Of a stretch of 64,000 nt of DNA, positions 45,325 to 54,546 are shown piece after piece. Source of the DNA: JALZUV01 sp964654855 (GTDB lineage Bacteria; Pseudomonadota; Alphaproteobacteria; Rickettsiales; JALZUV01). Under the pieces are notes generated by a model, which ran no database searches, was not told the origin of the DNA, and saw nothing but the letters and a program-made list of their open reading frames with translations. Position numbers and translations under genes: made by a program. Positions within the stretch are counted from its first letter, which is position 1. Every line of letters begins with the position of its first letter. The stretch lies in contig CAZZJS010000001.1 in assembly GCA_964654855.1 (NCBI GenBank), positions 1 through 64,000 on the forward strand, read 5' to 3'.

Positions 45325-45600
45325 TTACGGGCAAAAAGGAGGAGGATTCGGAGGGACGCAATTATCGGATAGAAAACCCATACTTAACGCTTGTTTAGAG
45401 GAGAGTACGACCATGGCAGCTCCTCCAGCAGCGGAGTATTTCGTTAGAGCTTTAATGGCTTCACGACGATCAATCTCATCATCATCGTCAATACCATGCT
45501 CTGCCTCAAAATCTGTAGACTCAACCTCGTCATGAAGTGTTTCTTCTATCGGCTCTTCTGCCGATTCAGAATCTGAGATGTTATCGTTCATATTGGTCAT
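45325..45600 (-). CDS. Small Tat-like peptide with acidic leader and Cys-Pro-rich tail
   Basis: The product has 91 residues. Residues 1-44 are strongly acidic (many Asp and Glu). They are followed by a twin-Arg element RREAIKALTKYS (R45-R46), a hydrophobic stretch (about 55-67, AAGGAAMVVL) ending ALS, and a short tail, residues 73-91, with C81, C90 and five Pro (CVPPNPPPFCP). It looks like a Tat-type or RiPP-like precursor with a tiny mature peptide. The gene lies between the RnfD/FG-GAP fusion and the MFS/spermidine-synthase fusion on one transcript. No homologue is recognised. Confidence 0.6.
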   Translation of the reverse strand: MTNMNDNISDSESAEEPIEETLHDEVESTDFEAEHGIDDDDEIDRREAIKALTKYSAAGGAAMVVLSSKQALSMGFLSDNCVPPNPPPFCP

Positions 45601-45682
45601 GTGGATGGAATCCTCAAAATAGCCTTACCTTGATACTAGTTTAGCAGCTTCGGGGGTAATGCGTCAAATTGCAAAAAAGAGA

Positions 45683-48421
45683 CTATAAGGGTTGAGAAAA
45701 CTTAAGATATTGATTGGGGGTAATAGATTCTATCGTTTGCGGCATTGCTTCGCCACACCAATGAAGATCCAGTGTAATATCATGCGGTTCTTCAGCGCCT
45801 AATCCAAAGAAAAGTCGAGGGTCATTCTGTGCGTTTAACCCATTTGAAGCAAGCCTGTAGCGAGTTTGTATTTTTGGCGCCCCATTCACTCGATAAGATA
45901 GGGTTGCCTTGGTACCTATAGCATCACGGTTGCATGTTTTTCCATCACCTTTCAAATCCAAGCTCAACCAGTAAGAATCGCTAACAGATTCATTTTGGTA
46001 GAATGATGGGGGGGCGGTCATGCGAGTAACGATCGTATCTAAATCACCATCATTATCAAAATCAGCGAGAGCTACGGCTTTCGTATTATCTAGCTTCTCC
46101 CAGCCGGTGGAATCCGCAACATCCTCAAATTGCGCCTGCCCATTATTCAGCCAGACGCGCTTACGTTCTTGCGGATAAAGGCACTCGCCGCGCATATCCG
46201 GCCAATTATTTGCATAGCCATGCGTATCAGCGGGGGTGAACTCTATCTGAAACATTTTATACACATAATCTTCACATGCTTTGCTAGGGCTTTGGTCATA
46301 GGATTGGTCAATCCAGCCATTCATTTGTAGCAGATCCAAGGTGCCGTCGCGGTTAACATCACCTACCGCAGCGCCCCAGCCGAAACGATCATGGTTGAAA
46401 AGGTTGGAAGCAAAGGCTTGATCAACAAAATTTGCAGCATCGGGGGTAAGGTTTCCTTGGTTCATCCAGAGCATAGAGCCTTCAGGCACTTCTTTTTTAT
46501 GCATGTTAGAAACGTAGATATCTTCAAACCCATCGGCATTAAAGTCAGCAAAGGAGGCATTCATTCCACGATAAGTATCGTTGCCCAGTTGATGTTTTTT
46601 CCATCCGCTAACTTCTGAAAACCGTTCGCCTTTAATATTTAAGAGTAACTTATCAGGGCCGGCTGTATTGGCAAAATAAAGATCCATCCAGCCATCATTG
46701 TTCACATCACCTGCGCCAATATCCAAGGTCCAGCGGGTTTCATCTTCGATACCCCACGGTGCATTATTTTGTATTTCGTAGCGATCACCTTGGTTAATGA
46801 AAATACGATTTTCGCCGCCATTGCGGGCATCAAATGGATTGCGGCGCATAATATTAAGTGGGCGGTTATCTTCTGCATTTTCAGCTTTGGGAAGGTTAAA
46901 TAAATTAAGCGGGGTAGGTTCCTCATAACTTGCATGATGGCGAGCGAGTGTGCCGCCCATAATGATATCCAACTTACCATCGCGGTTGATATCAAGCACG
47001 TTTGCCGTCGCGCTATTCATATAATGATCTAGCCCTTTGGCTTTGGTGATATCAATAAAATCGAGCTGGCCAGTTTCTGATAGAGTATTTTGTAACAGCA
47101 ATGGTGTGCCGCCATAACGGGTGAGAAGGAGGTCTTGGTCGCCATCATTATCTTCATCAAACCAGAGTACATCCATCGCGACTCCTTCTGACTTTGCGTG
47201 ATTTCGTAATCTATTGAGTGTACGAATTGGGTGTTTCGTAAATTTGAAATTCCCTTGATTTAAATAAAGTTGAGTACGATCCTCAGCGCGTTTAAGCGGT
47301 AAAGTAAGGAAGATATCAGGTAAACCATCTTGGTTCACGTCACTCACCGCTACTGCATCTCCCATGGAGAAAAACCATTTTGCGACATGCTGAATCCGTT
47401 GATCTGCTTGTTCTAATGTATCGCCTTTTTGAGCGCTAATGCCAGCCGATTGAGCCGTTATTTCTTTCAAATGAAAATCAGATTTAGGAAGGAAGGTGTT
47501 TGATGAGCTATTGGCAAGTAACTGGTAAAAAGCGATGCTCAATAATGTTATTAACCCAATAGTAAGTGCAGGTTTTGTTTTGGTTGAAAGGCGTTCGGGA
47601 ATGGTTTTCAAATCCATCTTCTGCTGCAACCAAATCCAGCGCAGAGCGAAATAAGTAATGCCTGCGTAAAAGAGGGTGAAGGTGAGTTGCGCCAAATGGA
47701 ACAGAAAGTCGAAACCGACAATGGCGGCGGCCATACCGACTTGCCCTTTCCAATGTGATGGAGAAGTTTTTGGGTCAGTCAGCATGAAGTAGGTGAACAG
47801 ATAAAAGGCAGGATTGCGCAATACGCCATCAATCAGCGCGAGCGGCGGGATGGCGGTATCTAGCACAAAAGTGCGTAAGTAAAGCTGTATGCCGTAAAAG
47901 ATCAAGAAGCTGCAGGTGAGCACTAAGCGTGAAACATTGAAGAGGAATACGCTTAAAGCGGTGATGGTGAAAAAAAATGCCATGACCGCTTGTCCACCCC
48001 ATTGTGCAGCAGAGGCCGGGCTAATTAATCCATCGGTGATGAGTAAGCATGCAACCAGTCCAAACATACCGGGGTTGAAGATATGTTTGTCATTCGCGGT
48101 GATAAGATATTTAGAGCAAATAGCGATAAAAATGGGAATAGCACCGAGCAAAATAGTATGTGCAAAGTTGGTTAGAATTGAAAGACCAAGGCAGGTAATA
48201 ACGGCACTCATCGGAAAGAGAATGCCTTGCCCCGGTCGTAAGATGCGATGCAAGATCATATCAGTGCTGATGCCCACCAATAGGATGAAAAAAACCTGTT
48301 CAGGTGTTTTGTTAATGCCCAGTAGGCTGATGCCGATAATAAGGAAAATAGCGAGCAACCCAGCGACACGAATACGCGGATCGTTCCAGCCATGATAATT
48401 ATTCCAAGTGAGGTTAGCCAT
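45683..48421 (-). CDS. Fusion of an RnfD/NqrB-type membrane domain with FG-GAP repeats and an ASPIC/UnbV domain
   Basis: The ATG at 48421 gives 912 residues; the longer frame from 48457 adds an unlikely leader. Residues 1-290 hold about ten membrane segments with an RnfD/NqrB-like YFMLTDPKTSPSH. Residues about 340-800 hold seven DxNxDGxxD calcium-type motifs of FG-GAP/VCBS repeats (for example DVNQDGLPDIF and DINRDGKLDII). The last about 75 residues match ASPIC/UnbV. The whole resembles CRTAC1-type proteins linked to a redox-type membrane domain. It begins one base after the lnt stop, so it is co-translated with it. I know of no function for this exact combination. Confidence 0.78.
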   Translation of the reverse strand: MANLTWNNYHGWNDPRIRVAGLLAIFLIIGISLLGINKTPEQVFFILLVGISTDMILHRILRPGQGILFPMSAVITCLGLSILTNFAHTILLGAIPIFIAICSKYLITANDKHIFNPGMFGLVACLLITDGLISPASAAQWGGQAVMAFFFTITALSVFLFNVSRLVLTCSFLIFYGIQLYLRTFVLDTAIPPLALIDGVLRNPAFYLFTYFMLTDPKTSPSHWKGQVGMAAAIVGFDFLFHLAQLTFTLFYAGITYFALRWIWLQQKMDLKTIPERLSTKTKPALTIGLITLLSIAFYQLLANSSSNTFLPKSDFHLKEITAQSAGISAQKGDTLEQADQRIQHVAKWFFSMGDAVAVSDVNQDGLPDIFLTLPLKRAEDRTQLYLNQGNFKFTKHPIRTLNRLRNHAKSEGVAMDVLWFDEDNDGDQDLLLTRYGGTPLLLQNTLSETGQLDFIDITKAKGLDHYMNSATANVLDINRDGKLDIIMGGTLARHHASYEEPTPLNLFNLPKAENAEDNRPLNIMRRNPFDARNGGENRIFINQGDRYEIQNNAPWGIEDETRWTLDIGAGDVNNDGWMDLYFANTAGPDKLLLNIKGERFSEVSGWKKHQLGNDTYRGMNASFADFNADGFEDIYVSNMHKKEVPEGSMLWMNQGNLTPDAANFVDQAFASNLFNHDRFGWGAAVGDVNRDGTLDLLQMNGWIDQSYDQSPSKACEDYVYKMFQIEFTPADTHGYANNWPDMRGECLYPQERKRVWLNNGQAQFEDVADSTGWEKLDNTKAVALADFDNDGDLDTIVTRMTAPPSFYQNESVSDSYWLSLDLKGDGKTCNRDAIGTKATLSYRVNGAPKIQTRYRLASNGLNAQNDPRLFFGLGAEEPHDITLDLHWCGEAMPQTIESITPNQYLKFSQPL

Positions 48422-48422
48422 G

Positions 48423-49967
48423 CTAGAAATGCTCGTTTTTGTGCAAAATAAAAGCAAACCCTAACAGTAAGAGCGCAAAGCTGAAGAAGCTAAAGAGTCC
48501 GTAGCGGCTATAGAAGGTTTGTTCATTTTGCACGATAGGAATGGCGATATCTTGAAAGCCCTTTTCATGCAGTCCGATAGAGGTGAGTAATGTGCCATAG
48601 CGATCATAAGCAGCGCTGATACCGCTATTTGCAGCACGAATGATGGGCACGCCTTGCTCCACGCCGCGCATACGCGCCATATGTAAATGCTGATAAGGGC
48701 CAGCACTTTTGGCAAACCAACCATCATTGGTAATATTGACGAGTAGGTCGATAGGTTGATCAAAAAACGCATGACGGCTGAAAATTGCCTCATAACAAAT
48801 GAGCGAACCAATGTTTAACGAACTATCATCTAATGTAAGGAGCTTCTTTCCTTCGGCAGGCGTAAAATCTAACTTTCCGGGGATCACTTTGCGAATGGGC
48901 AGAATGCTGCGAAAGGGTACATATTCGCCAAAAGGAACCAAATGGTGTTTATCGTAATATTGAACCTGCGCTTGGGAGGTAATAGCGGCAAGGCTATTCC
49001 ATGCCTTATAGTTATCGCGGCTAGAGCCTTCGCCACGAATGGCACCTGTTAGGAGGGTTGTGTTAGGAGATAGAAAGCTTGCCAACTTTGCAATCCACTC
49101 ACTGTCTTTATCTAAATAGTAAGGGAAACTGGATTCTGGCCAGATGACAAGATTTAGTGGTTGCTCACTCGGCATTTGTGTCATGCTTGTGTAGTCGGTG
49201 AATGCCTGTTTTTTGTTCCAATTGCGTTCTTTGGCGACATTACCCTGAACCAATCTGGCTTGCAGATGTTTTGAATTTTGAGGGAGATCAGAAATGCGCA
49301 GGTGGCTCCAACCGCAAATCGCTAGAAGAAGGCAGATGCTGACGCCCACTAAAGCATAACGATACTTCGTTTGATAGGCTAAGAGAGCGGGTAGGGTGGC
49401 GAATAAAACGGTGAGTAAGTTTAGCCCGTAAATGCCAATAAGCGATGCAGGTTGCAGGAATATCTGATTGATGGAAAGGCTGTAGCCGATGGCATTCCAA
49501 GGAAAGCCTGTGAAAAGATAACTACGTGCGACTTCCCATAAGGCAAAAAGAATCGCAAATAAAAGGATGCGTGAGCTGATTGCAGAGAAGCGGAATCGTT
49601 GCTTAATCAGATGGTAGGTTAGGCTAACTAAACCCCAATAGATGGATAAAATGGAAGAGAGGCCGAGCGTAGCAAAAGGGATCATCCAAGCGAATCGGGT
49701 GGAATCAACGAGGAGAGATAAAGCGATCCAATAAGTGCTGGAAAGGAAAAACCCTAGCCCGAAAAACCAACCTGTAAGGAATGCTACCTTCTTCTGTTTC
49801 GTATGGTCAGCTAAGATGAATAAAATACCAAAGACTGGGATAAGCAATAGGGTGAAGAAAAAAGGGGCGAGCGTAAGCATAGCGCCGACACCTATCAATA
49901 ATAAAAGCAAATAGCGCTTCCAGCTAGATAGGTTAGCGAGCCATTTCAACTTTTGGTTAAGCGGCAT
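48423..49967 (-). CDS. lnt: Apolipoprotein N-acyltransferase (Lnt)
   Basis: I start at the ATG at 49967 because GGAGA precedes it; further in-frame ATGs to 49994 lie inside the upstream gene. The 514-residue product has eight or so membrane segments and a nitrilase-type domain. The catalytic triad is visible: Glu in WPESSFP, Lys in YDKHHLVPFGEY and Cys in SLICYEAIF, plus NITNDGWFA. It acylates the N-terminal Cys of lipoproteins at the inner membrane. It sits inside a polysaccharide operon, which is unusual; the classical lnt may or may not exist elsewhere. Confidence 0.88.
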   Translation of the reverse strand: MPLNQKLKWLANLSSWKRYLLLLLIGVGAMLTLAPFFFTLLLIPVFGILFILADHTKQKKVAFLTGWFFGLGFFLSSTYWIALSLLVDSTRFAWMIPFATLGLSSILSIYWGLVSLTYHLIKQRFRFSAISSRILLFAILFALWEVARSYLFTGFPWNAIGYSLSINQIFLQPASLIGIYGLNLLTVLFATLPALLAYQTKYRYALVGVSICLLLAICGWSHLRISDLPQNSKHLQARLVQGNVAKERNWNKKQAFTDYTSMTQMPSEQPLNLVIWPESSFPYYLDKDSEWIAKLASFLSPNTTLLTGAIRGEGSSRDNYKAWNSLAAITSQAQVQYYDKHHLVPFGEYVPFRSILPIRKVIPGKLDFTPAEGKKLLTLDDSSLNIGSLICYEAIFSRHAFFDQPIDLLVNITNDGWFAKSAGPYQHLHMARMRGVEQGVPIIRAANSGISAAYDRYGTLLTSIGLHEKGFQDIAIPIVQNEQTFYSRYGLFSFFSFALLLLGFAFILHKNEHF

Positions 49968-52206
49968 CTTCTCCGTAGCTACCATAATAGCCATAATAAC
50001 CGTAAAGATTGAGCGCTTCCAGATCGACTTGAGTTAATAAAGAGCCTGCGATTTTATCGGCCACTTCGGGCGATCGTGTGAGCGCATTATTGATCATATT
50101 TTGGTTTGTTTTGCCCCAGTGAGCGAGGAAAATGAAACTATCAATCGAGTCAGCCATCGCGCGTGCATCTGCAATATTCATAATAGCAGGTAGATCGATG
50201 AGAATGATGTCAAAATTAGGCCGAAGCTTAGCGATTAATTCGCCCATTTGGCCAGAACCGATAAGGTTTAGGTTCGTTGTCGGAGTTTTGCTACCTTTAG
50301 CTGGAATAAAAGAAAGGTTTGGCGTGCCGGTTTTATGGCAAATATTATCGATTGCGCTCTCACACTCTTTTGGACTCAAGCCTTCCATTTCGTAAGCTAG
50401 TTCGTAAAAGCCTGTTTCAGCCTTTGGGTAGAGCAATTGAGTTAAGCTTGGGCGACGAAAATCGCAATCAATCAATGCCACTTTTGCTCCCGTTTTCGCA
50501 AGATGCTTTGCGAGGAAACAAGAGGTGGTTGATTTACCTTCTCCAGGGTTTGCAGAAACAAGCGAAACAGATTTGTGTGTTTCATTGGGTGCGCTGAACT
50601 TAATGGCCAATTGTGTTGTCCGCATGACTTCAGAGAGAGAGCTAGTCTGCTGGCCTAGCATTTCAGTTATTTTCTCAAATACGTCTTCCTGAAAGCCTTT
50701 CGTAGTCTTTTTATCGCGTGATTTTTTTTTCTTATTGGCTTGTTCTGTTAAGAAATCGACTTGAGTAATCATTCCAAGGCAGGTGCGATTTGTTGCTTCT
50801 TCAAGCTCCTCTGCTTTACGAATATAGCTATCAAGGCGTTCGCGTAAAAAGACAAGCCCCACACCCAGTAAAGCACCAAAGACTGAAGATAAAATGAGAA
50901 TAAGTGGTTTATTTGGCCAACTCGCATCCATAGGCAAGGTCGCATAACTAATTACTCGTCCTTGTATAAAAGGTGCAGATTGTCGTTGAACTTGCTCGTT
51001 CAAGTTATTGAGAAGATTTGTATAGAGATCTTGTAAAGAATTGGCTCCACGCTGTAACTCGCGCAGTTCAATTTGATCATGTTGGTCGGTGAAGGAGTTG
51101 TCGCTGACAGCTGACAACTCCTCTTGCAATTTCTTCTGTTTTGAAAGTGCAATTTTATACTCATTCTCAAACCCTTGAACGATGCGCGTATGTTCTTCTC
51201 TCATCAAGTTTTGAATGTCATTGATTTGTTGCTCAAGTGTCGTATAGGCTTGGTGCTTTGTGCCTTGGCCACGCCTAATTTTTGCAGATCGTTGTGTTAG
51301 ATCAATATATTGATTTCGCAAATTATTGAGCACTTTATTCTCAGTAGAGTTGCTGATGATTTTTTCAGAGCTACCTTCATCTAGAAGACTTTTTAAGTTC
51401 TCGTAACGTGCTTTAGCTTGTGCTGTATCAGTGCGAGCAATGATTAAGTTCGTATTTAATTCAGAAAGTTGTTGTTCATTAATGCTCTCTCGGCGAGGGC
51501 TATTAACAATATTTTTAGTTGATTTATACTCGTGAACTTTTTGTTCAGCGACGTTGAGGTCCTCACGTAATTTTTCAACTCCCTCAGAAAGCCACTGATT
51601 GATCCGTTGTGAAGCCTCATACTGCGTTACAAGCTCTTGCTCTAAATAAACGTCAGCAATAATGTTGGCGAGGTCTTTCGCTTTTTTTCTGCTATCTGCA
51701 GTATAGCTAATATCTAGCACATAGGTGCGCTTGACACGTTTAACATCTAATCCATCTCTAAATTTCTGGAAGGCCTCTTTTCGGATTGTTTCTTTTTCAA
51801 GCTGTTTTGCTTGCTCCGCATTGCCGAATAAAGCTCCTCTAAAGGAGTGTAGAAGTTCATTACGGGGTTGTTCAAGATTTTGGTATATACTCGCTTTCTC
51901 AGCTACTTTTTCGAGCATTCTGCTGGAATGCATAACTTCGATTTGGCTATCAAGGATCAAATTTTCACGAAAATTCATCATCTGCAGTAAGCGATTAGGC
52001 ATGACTGCTGATTGGCGCGGATCGATGAGGAGCGAGGTGGTAGCCGTATAAAGTGGCACTGAAACGGTAATGTAGAGGAAACCCAGCATAAAGCAGGTAA
52101 CGCTGCATAAGACGATCAGTTTGCGATGGCGCTGTAAGGCAGCGACGAACTCTCTAATATAGAGCATAGCATCGAACTGCTGCTGCGTATCCAGATTATT
52201 CTGCAT
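49957..52206 (-). CDS. Polysaccharide chain-length regulator and tyrosine autokinase (Wzc/GumC type)
   Basis: The product has 749 residues: an N-terminal Wzz domain with membrane segments near 35 and 435-455, long coiled-coil periplasmic regions (about 170-410), and a cytoplasmic BY-kinase domain. That domain has Walker A SANPGEGKST (near 552), Walker A' LIDCDFRRP, Walker B-like ILIDLPA and a C-terminal Tyr cluster (GYYGYYGSYGE). The protein controls chain length and export of exopolysaccharide through phosphorylation of the Tyr tail. Its end overlaps the start of lnt by 11 bases. Confidence 0.92.
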   Translation of the reverse strand: MQNNLDTQQQFDAMLYIREFVAALQRHRKLIVLCSVTCFMLGFLYITVSVPLYTATTSLLIDPRQSAVMPNRLLQMMNFRENLILDSQIEVMHSSRMLEKVAEKASIYQNLEQPRNELLHSFRGALFGNAEQAKQLEKETIRKEAFQKFRDGLDVKRVKRTYVLDISYTADSRKKAKDLANIIADVYLEQELVTQYEASQRINQWLSEGVEKLREDLNVAEQKVHEYKSTKNIVNSPRRESINEQQLSELNTNLIIARTDTAQAKARYENLKSLLDEGSSEKIISNSTENKVLNNLRNQYIDLTQRSAKIRRGQGTKHQAYTTLEQQINDIQNLMREEHTRIVQGFENEYKIALSKQKKLQEELSAVSDNSFTDQHDQIELRELQRGANSLQDLYTNLLNNLNEQVQRQSAPFIQGRVISYATLPMDASWPNKPLILILSSVFGALLGVGLVFLRERLDSYIRKAEELEEATNRTCLGMITQVDFLTEQANKKKKSRDKKTTKGFQEDVFEKITEMLGQQTSSLSEVMRTTQLAIKFSAPNETHKSVSLVSANPGEGKSTTSCFLAKHLAKTGAKVALIDCDFRRPSLTQLLYPKAETGFYELAYEMEGLSPKECESAIDNICHKTGTPNLSFIPAKGSKTPTTNLNLIGSGQMGELIAKLRPNFDIILIDLPAIMNIADARAMADSIDSFIFLAHWGKTNQNMINNALTRSPEVADKIAGSLLTQVDLEALNLYGYYGYYGSYGEDAA

Positions 52207-52336
52207 GAGTGGAATAGACCGCCTTATACTCTTTATTCACCTCTATCGACAATAGATGAAACTCTTAGCGATGGAAAGGAAGCAATACAATGAAAAAGAA
52301 TGGCGGGGATAAGAGTTCTGGTGCGTGGCAGAATGA

Positions 52337-53461
52337 TTACCTAAAACGCTGAATCCGGTCTTTATGAAAGGTAAAAAAATGTTGCCACCCTCTTAGGGTC
52401 GTTATTTTTTTTAGGTAATGCTTTCGTTTTTGTGGGTTGGTAAAGAACTGAATGAGGTATCTTTTAAGCCAAATAAAGCTATCAAAGTATTTTTGTTGAG
52501 TGGGGCGACCAAAATTATGTAACGCTTTTTTTGCCCATGTGTTTTTTTCAATGGCGCTTGTCTCTACAAAAAGGCTTTCTGTTAGAGTATCCAAGCTATC
52601 TAAAAGGTCATTCAAATGATGTTTTTCGAATATCTCAGCCGTTTTATTGCGAGTTTTTTGGTCTAATTTTTTATTAAAATAAAAATGATCGACGCAATGA
52701 CGCAGGTTTAACAGCTTGCGTCCATAATATTGAGATTCAAGTTGGCAATGAATTAAATGATGCGTGAAGCGGTCTTGAGGAGAGGGAATAAAAATACCTT
52801 CAAAGTGAGCGGAAATTGCATTTCTAAATATATGTGCTGCAGGTAATATTGCATCAGAGTTTTGATCGCCAATGCGTTTATGGAGTTCAATACGGAAGGG
52901 TAGTTCCCCGCCTTCAATTCCAGGGATATGGTGGTGCTGTTCGAATAATATTTGATCTTTCGTATTGAGGGATCCTCCTCTGGCAAGTAGTAGCTCGATT
53001 GCACTGTCAATTTGGTTCTCAGGAATCAATATATCTAAATCGCTAAGGAGGCGGTGCGAAGGATCATCATAATAAGGAGTTATCATTTCGGCAGCACCTT
53101 TGAGGGCAACCGCATTAATACTTTTTTCTTTAAATAATAATCCAAGCGTTTCTAGCTCGTGTTTCGCAGTTTGGTTGCGTTTTTTATTCTCAGAATGAAT
53201 AAGTGAAAAATAAAGAAATAAATCCTCTGGAATAAATTCCTGTAACTCAGGGTATTTAGTAAAAGCGGAGCGGATTAAAGTATGGACTTGGTTGTCGTTT
53301 GCTATTTTTGCGAGATGCTGAGGGTCGCTATTTTTAAGGTCATCTTTTAAGTAAGGCGAAAATGTGCCGCCTATTGCTGCGGATGTAAGGCCAATAACTG
53401 CGCGATGAGCGGGCGAGTTGCAAAAAGAATCTAGCAGGCTTATGTGGTGAGTTTTAGGCAT
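52337..53461 (-). CDS. Nucleotidyltransferase family 5 protein (NTP_transf_5-like)
   Basis: This 374-residue protein has the nucleotidyltransferase region HRLLSDLDILIPENQIDSAIELL, with the two Asp of the metal site, followed by HHHIPGIEG and RIELHKRI. The family is typically found beside HprK-related kinases in exopolysaccharide or lasso-peptide loci. Its substrate is unknown. It overlaps the kinase gene by 22 bases, indicating a tightly coupled pair. Confidence 0.78.
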   Translation of the reverse strand: MPKTHHISLLDSFCNSPAHRAVIGLTSAAIGGTFSPYLKDDLKNSDPQHLAKIANDNQVHTLIRSAFTKYPELQEFIPEDLFLYFSLIHSENKKRNQTAKHELETLGLLFKEKSINAVALKGAAEMITPYYDDPSHRLLSDLDILIPENQIDSAIELLLARGGSLNTKDQILFEQHHHIPGIEGGELPFRIELHKRIGDQNSDAILPAAHIFRNAISAHFEGIFIPSPQDRFTHHLIHCQLESQYYGRKLLNLRHCVDHFYFNKKLDQKTRNKTAEIFEKHHLNDLLDSLDTLTESLFVETSAIEKNTWAKKALHNFGRPTQQKYFDSFIWLKRYLIQFFTNPQKRKHYLKKITTLRGWQHFFTFHKDRIQRFR

Positions 53462-54546
53462 GTTTGAACTGAATAATCGGATGAAGAATAAGATAGGTTA
53501 TAAGCTGGTACATGGTTCAGCAATGTTGCTATGGGGATAATAGACGGAGATTTATGATAAGTTCTGCCGCCAGCTTCAATCAATTGCTGTAAGGCTGTTT
53601 CTGGTGAAATTAGGGTTATTTCATTTCTATGCCTCTCTCCAAAATGTGGAAAAATAATCGCAGAAACGGCTGATGTTTGGCCTAATGGCACGGCATTTCT
53701 AATTTGATTATAGGTTACTCCATATCGAGGTGCAGTTGAATTTGGTTCTTCAAACCCTAGCTCCTTTGCTTCTCTTAGATTTAAAGAACCTGCTTTTAAT
53801 CCAATCGGGGTTGGGAAAGAAAATACAGCTTTGCCATTGCGATGCAAAGGTAAGACATCGTCAGCCATAAAGTTAAAGCCTGCAGCAACAAGCCCCGCCG
53901 TAAGGGTTGATTTTCCGTAACCGCTTTTCTGGGTAATAAGAAGTGTTTTATTATCTTGATTGGTCGCGCAGCTCGCATGCAAAATAGCGCCGACGTTTTC
54001 CGGATTACATAAATGAGCGGCGGCCTCTCTAAATACTAAGTTACGTGCTAAGTCTATATTACAGCTCCCCCATAAGGGTTGTTGATTCAGAAAAACTCCA
54101 AATTCATTTGCGATCGAAATAATCTCAATTACAGCAGAAGTCGAGTTGCTTATCTCATCAGAATATGCGGTAAAAACTTCCTGTATCTGTCGAAATAAAT
54201 GTTCATCATCGCATCGAATATGCAGGCTGTTATGTTCTGATTTTAGCTGTAGTTGTTGGTACGGTTTGCTGATAGGGCGGTAAGTGACGGTTGTGGGGAA
54301 GGCTGGTTTTTGGGTATCCAGCAATCCAGCTTCGTGCCATGCTTGTAATATGTCTGCATGGGCAGAGCTCGAGCGGCCTTCACGCAAATCATGATATAAA
54401 TCATAGCCATCCTGATTGGATAAAATAATGGCATCCGAAAGAGGGGAGTGAAGAATATAACTGTCTCCCAACGGCGTGCATTCCAGTGTGGAAATGCTGC
54501 TAGGTTCTAATTTCTGATGAAGGCTCAGGCTCATTAATAGAGTCAT
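53440..54546 (-). CDS. PqqD-like/HPr-kinase-like fusion protein
   Basis: This 368-residue protein has an N-terminal PqqD-like domain (about 10-80, LGDSYILHSPLSDAIILSNQDGYDLYHDL). The HPr-kinase-type P-loop domain has GYGKSTLTAGLVAAG near 210-225 and ADDVLPL shortly after. It belongs to the HprK-related kinase group that accompanies polysaccharide loci and phosphorylated lasso peptides. It should phosphorylate a Ser or Thr of a partner. It overlaps the nucleotidyltransferase gene, and the 414-base gap upstream has no other gene. Confidence 0.78.
   Translation of the reverse strand: MTLLMSLSLHQKLEPSSISTLECTPLGDSYILHSPLSDAIILSNQDGYDLYHDLREGRSSSAHADILQAWHEAGLLDTQKPAFPTTVTYRPISKPYQQLQLKSEHNSLHIRCDDEHLFRQIQEVFTAYSDEISNSTSAVIEIISIANEFGVFLNQQPLWGSCNIDLARNLVFREAAAHLCNPENVGAILHASCATNQDNKTLLITQKSGYGKSTLTAGLVAAGFNFMADDVLPLHRNGKAVFSFPTPIGLKAGSLNLREAKELGFEEPNSTAPRYGVTYNQIRNAVPLGQTSAVSAIIFPHFGERHRNEITLISPETALQQLIEAGGRTYHKSPSIIPIATLLNHVPAYNLSYSSSDYSVQTCLKLTT

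Noticed and set aside
52290..52352. A 20-residue open frame on the plus strand with an AAAGGAAG-like ribosome site.
   Set aside because: It is very short and runs into the convergent nucleotidyltransferase gene. The ribosome-site match could be chance and nothing else supports it.
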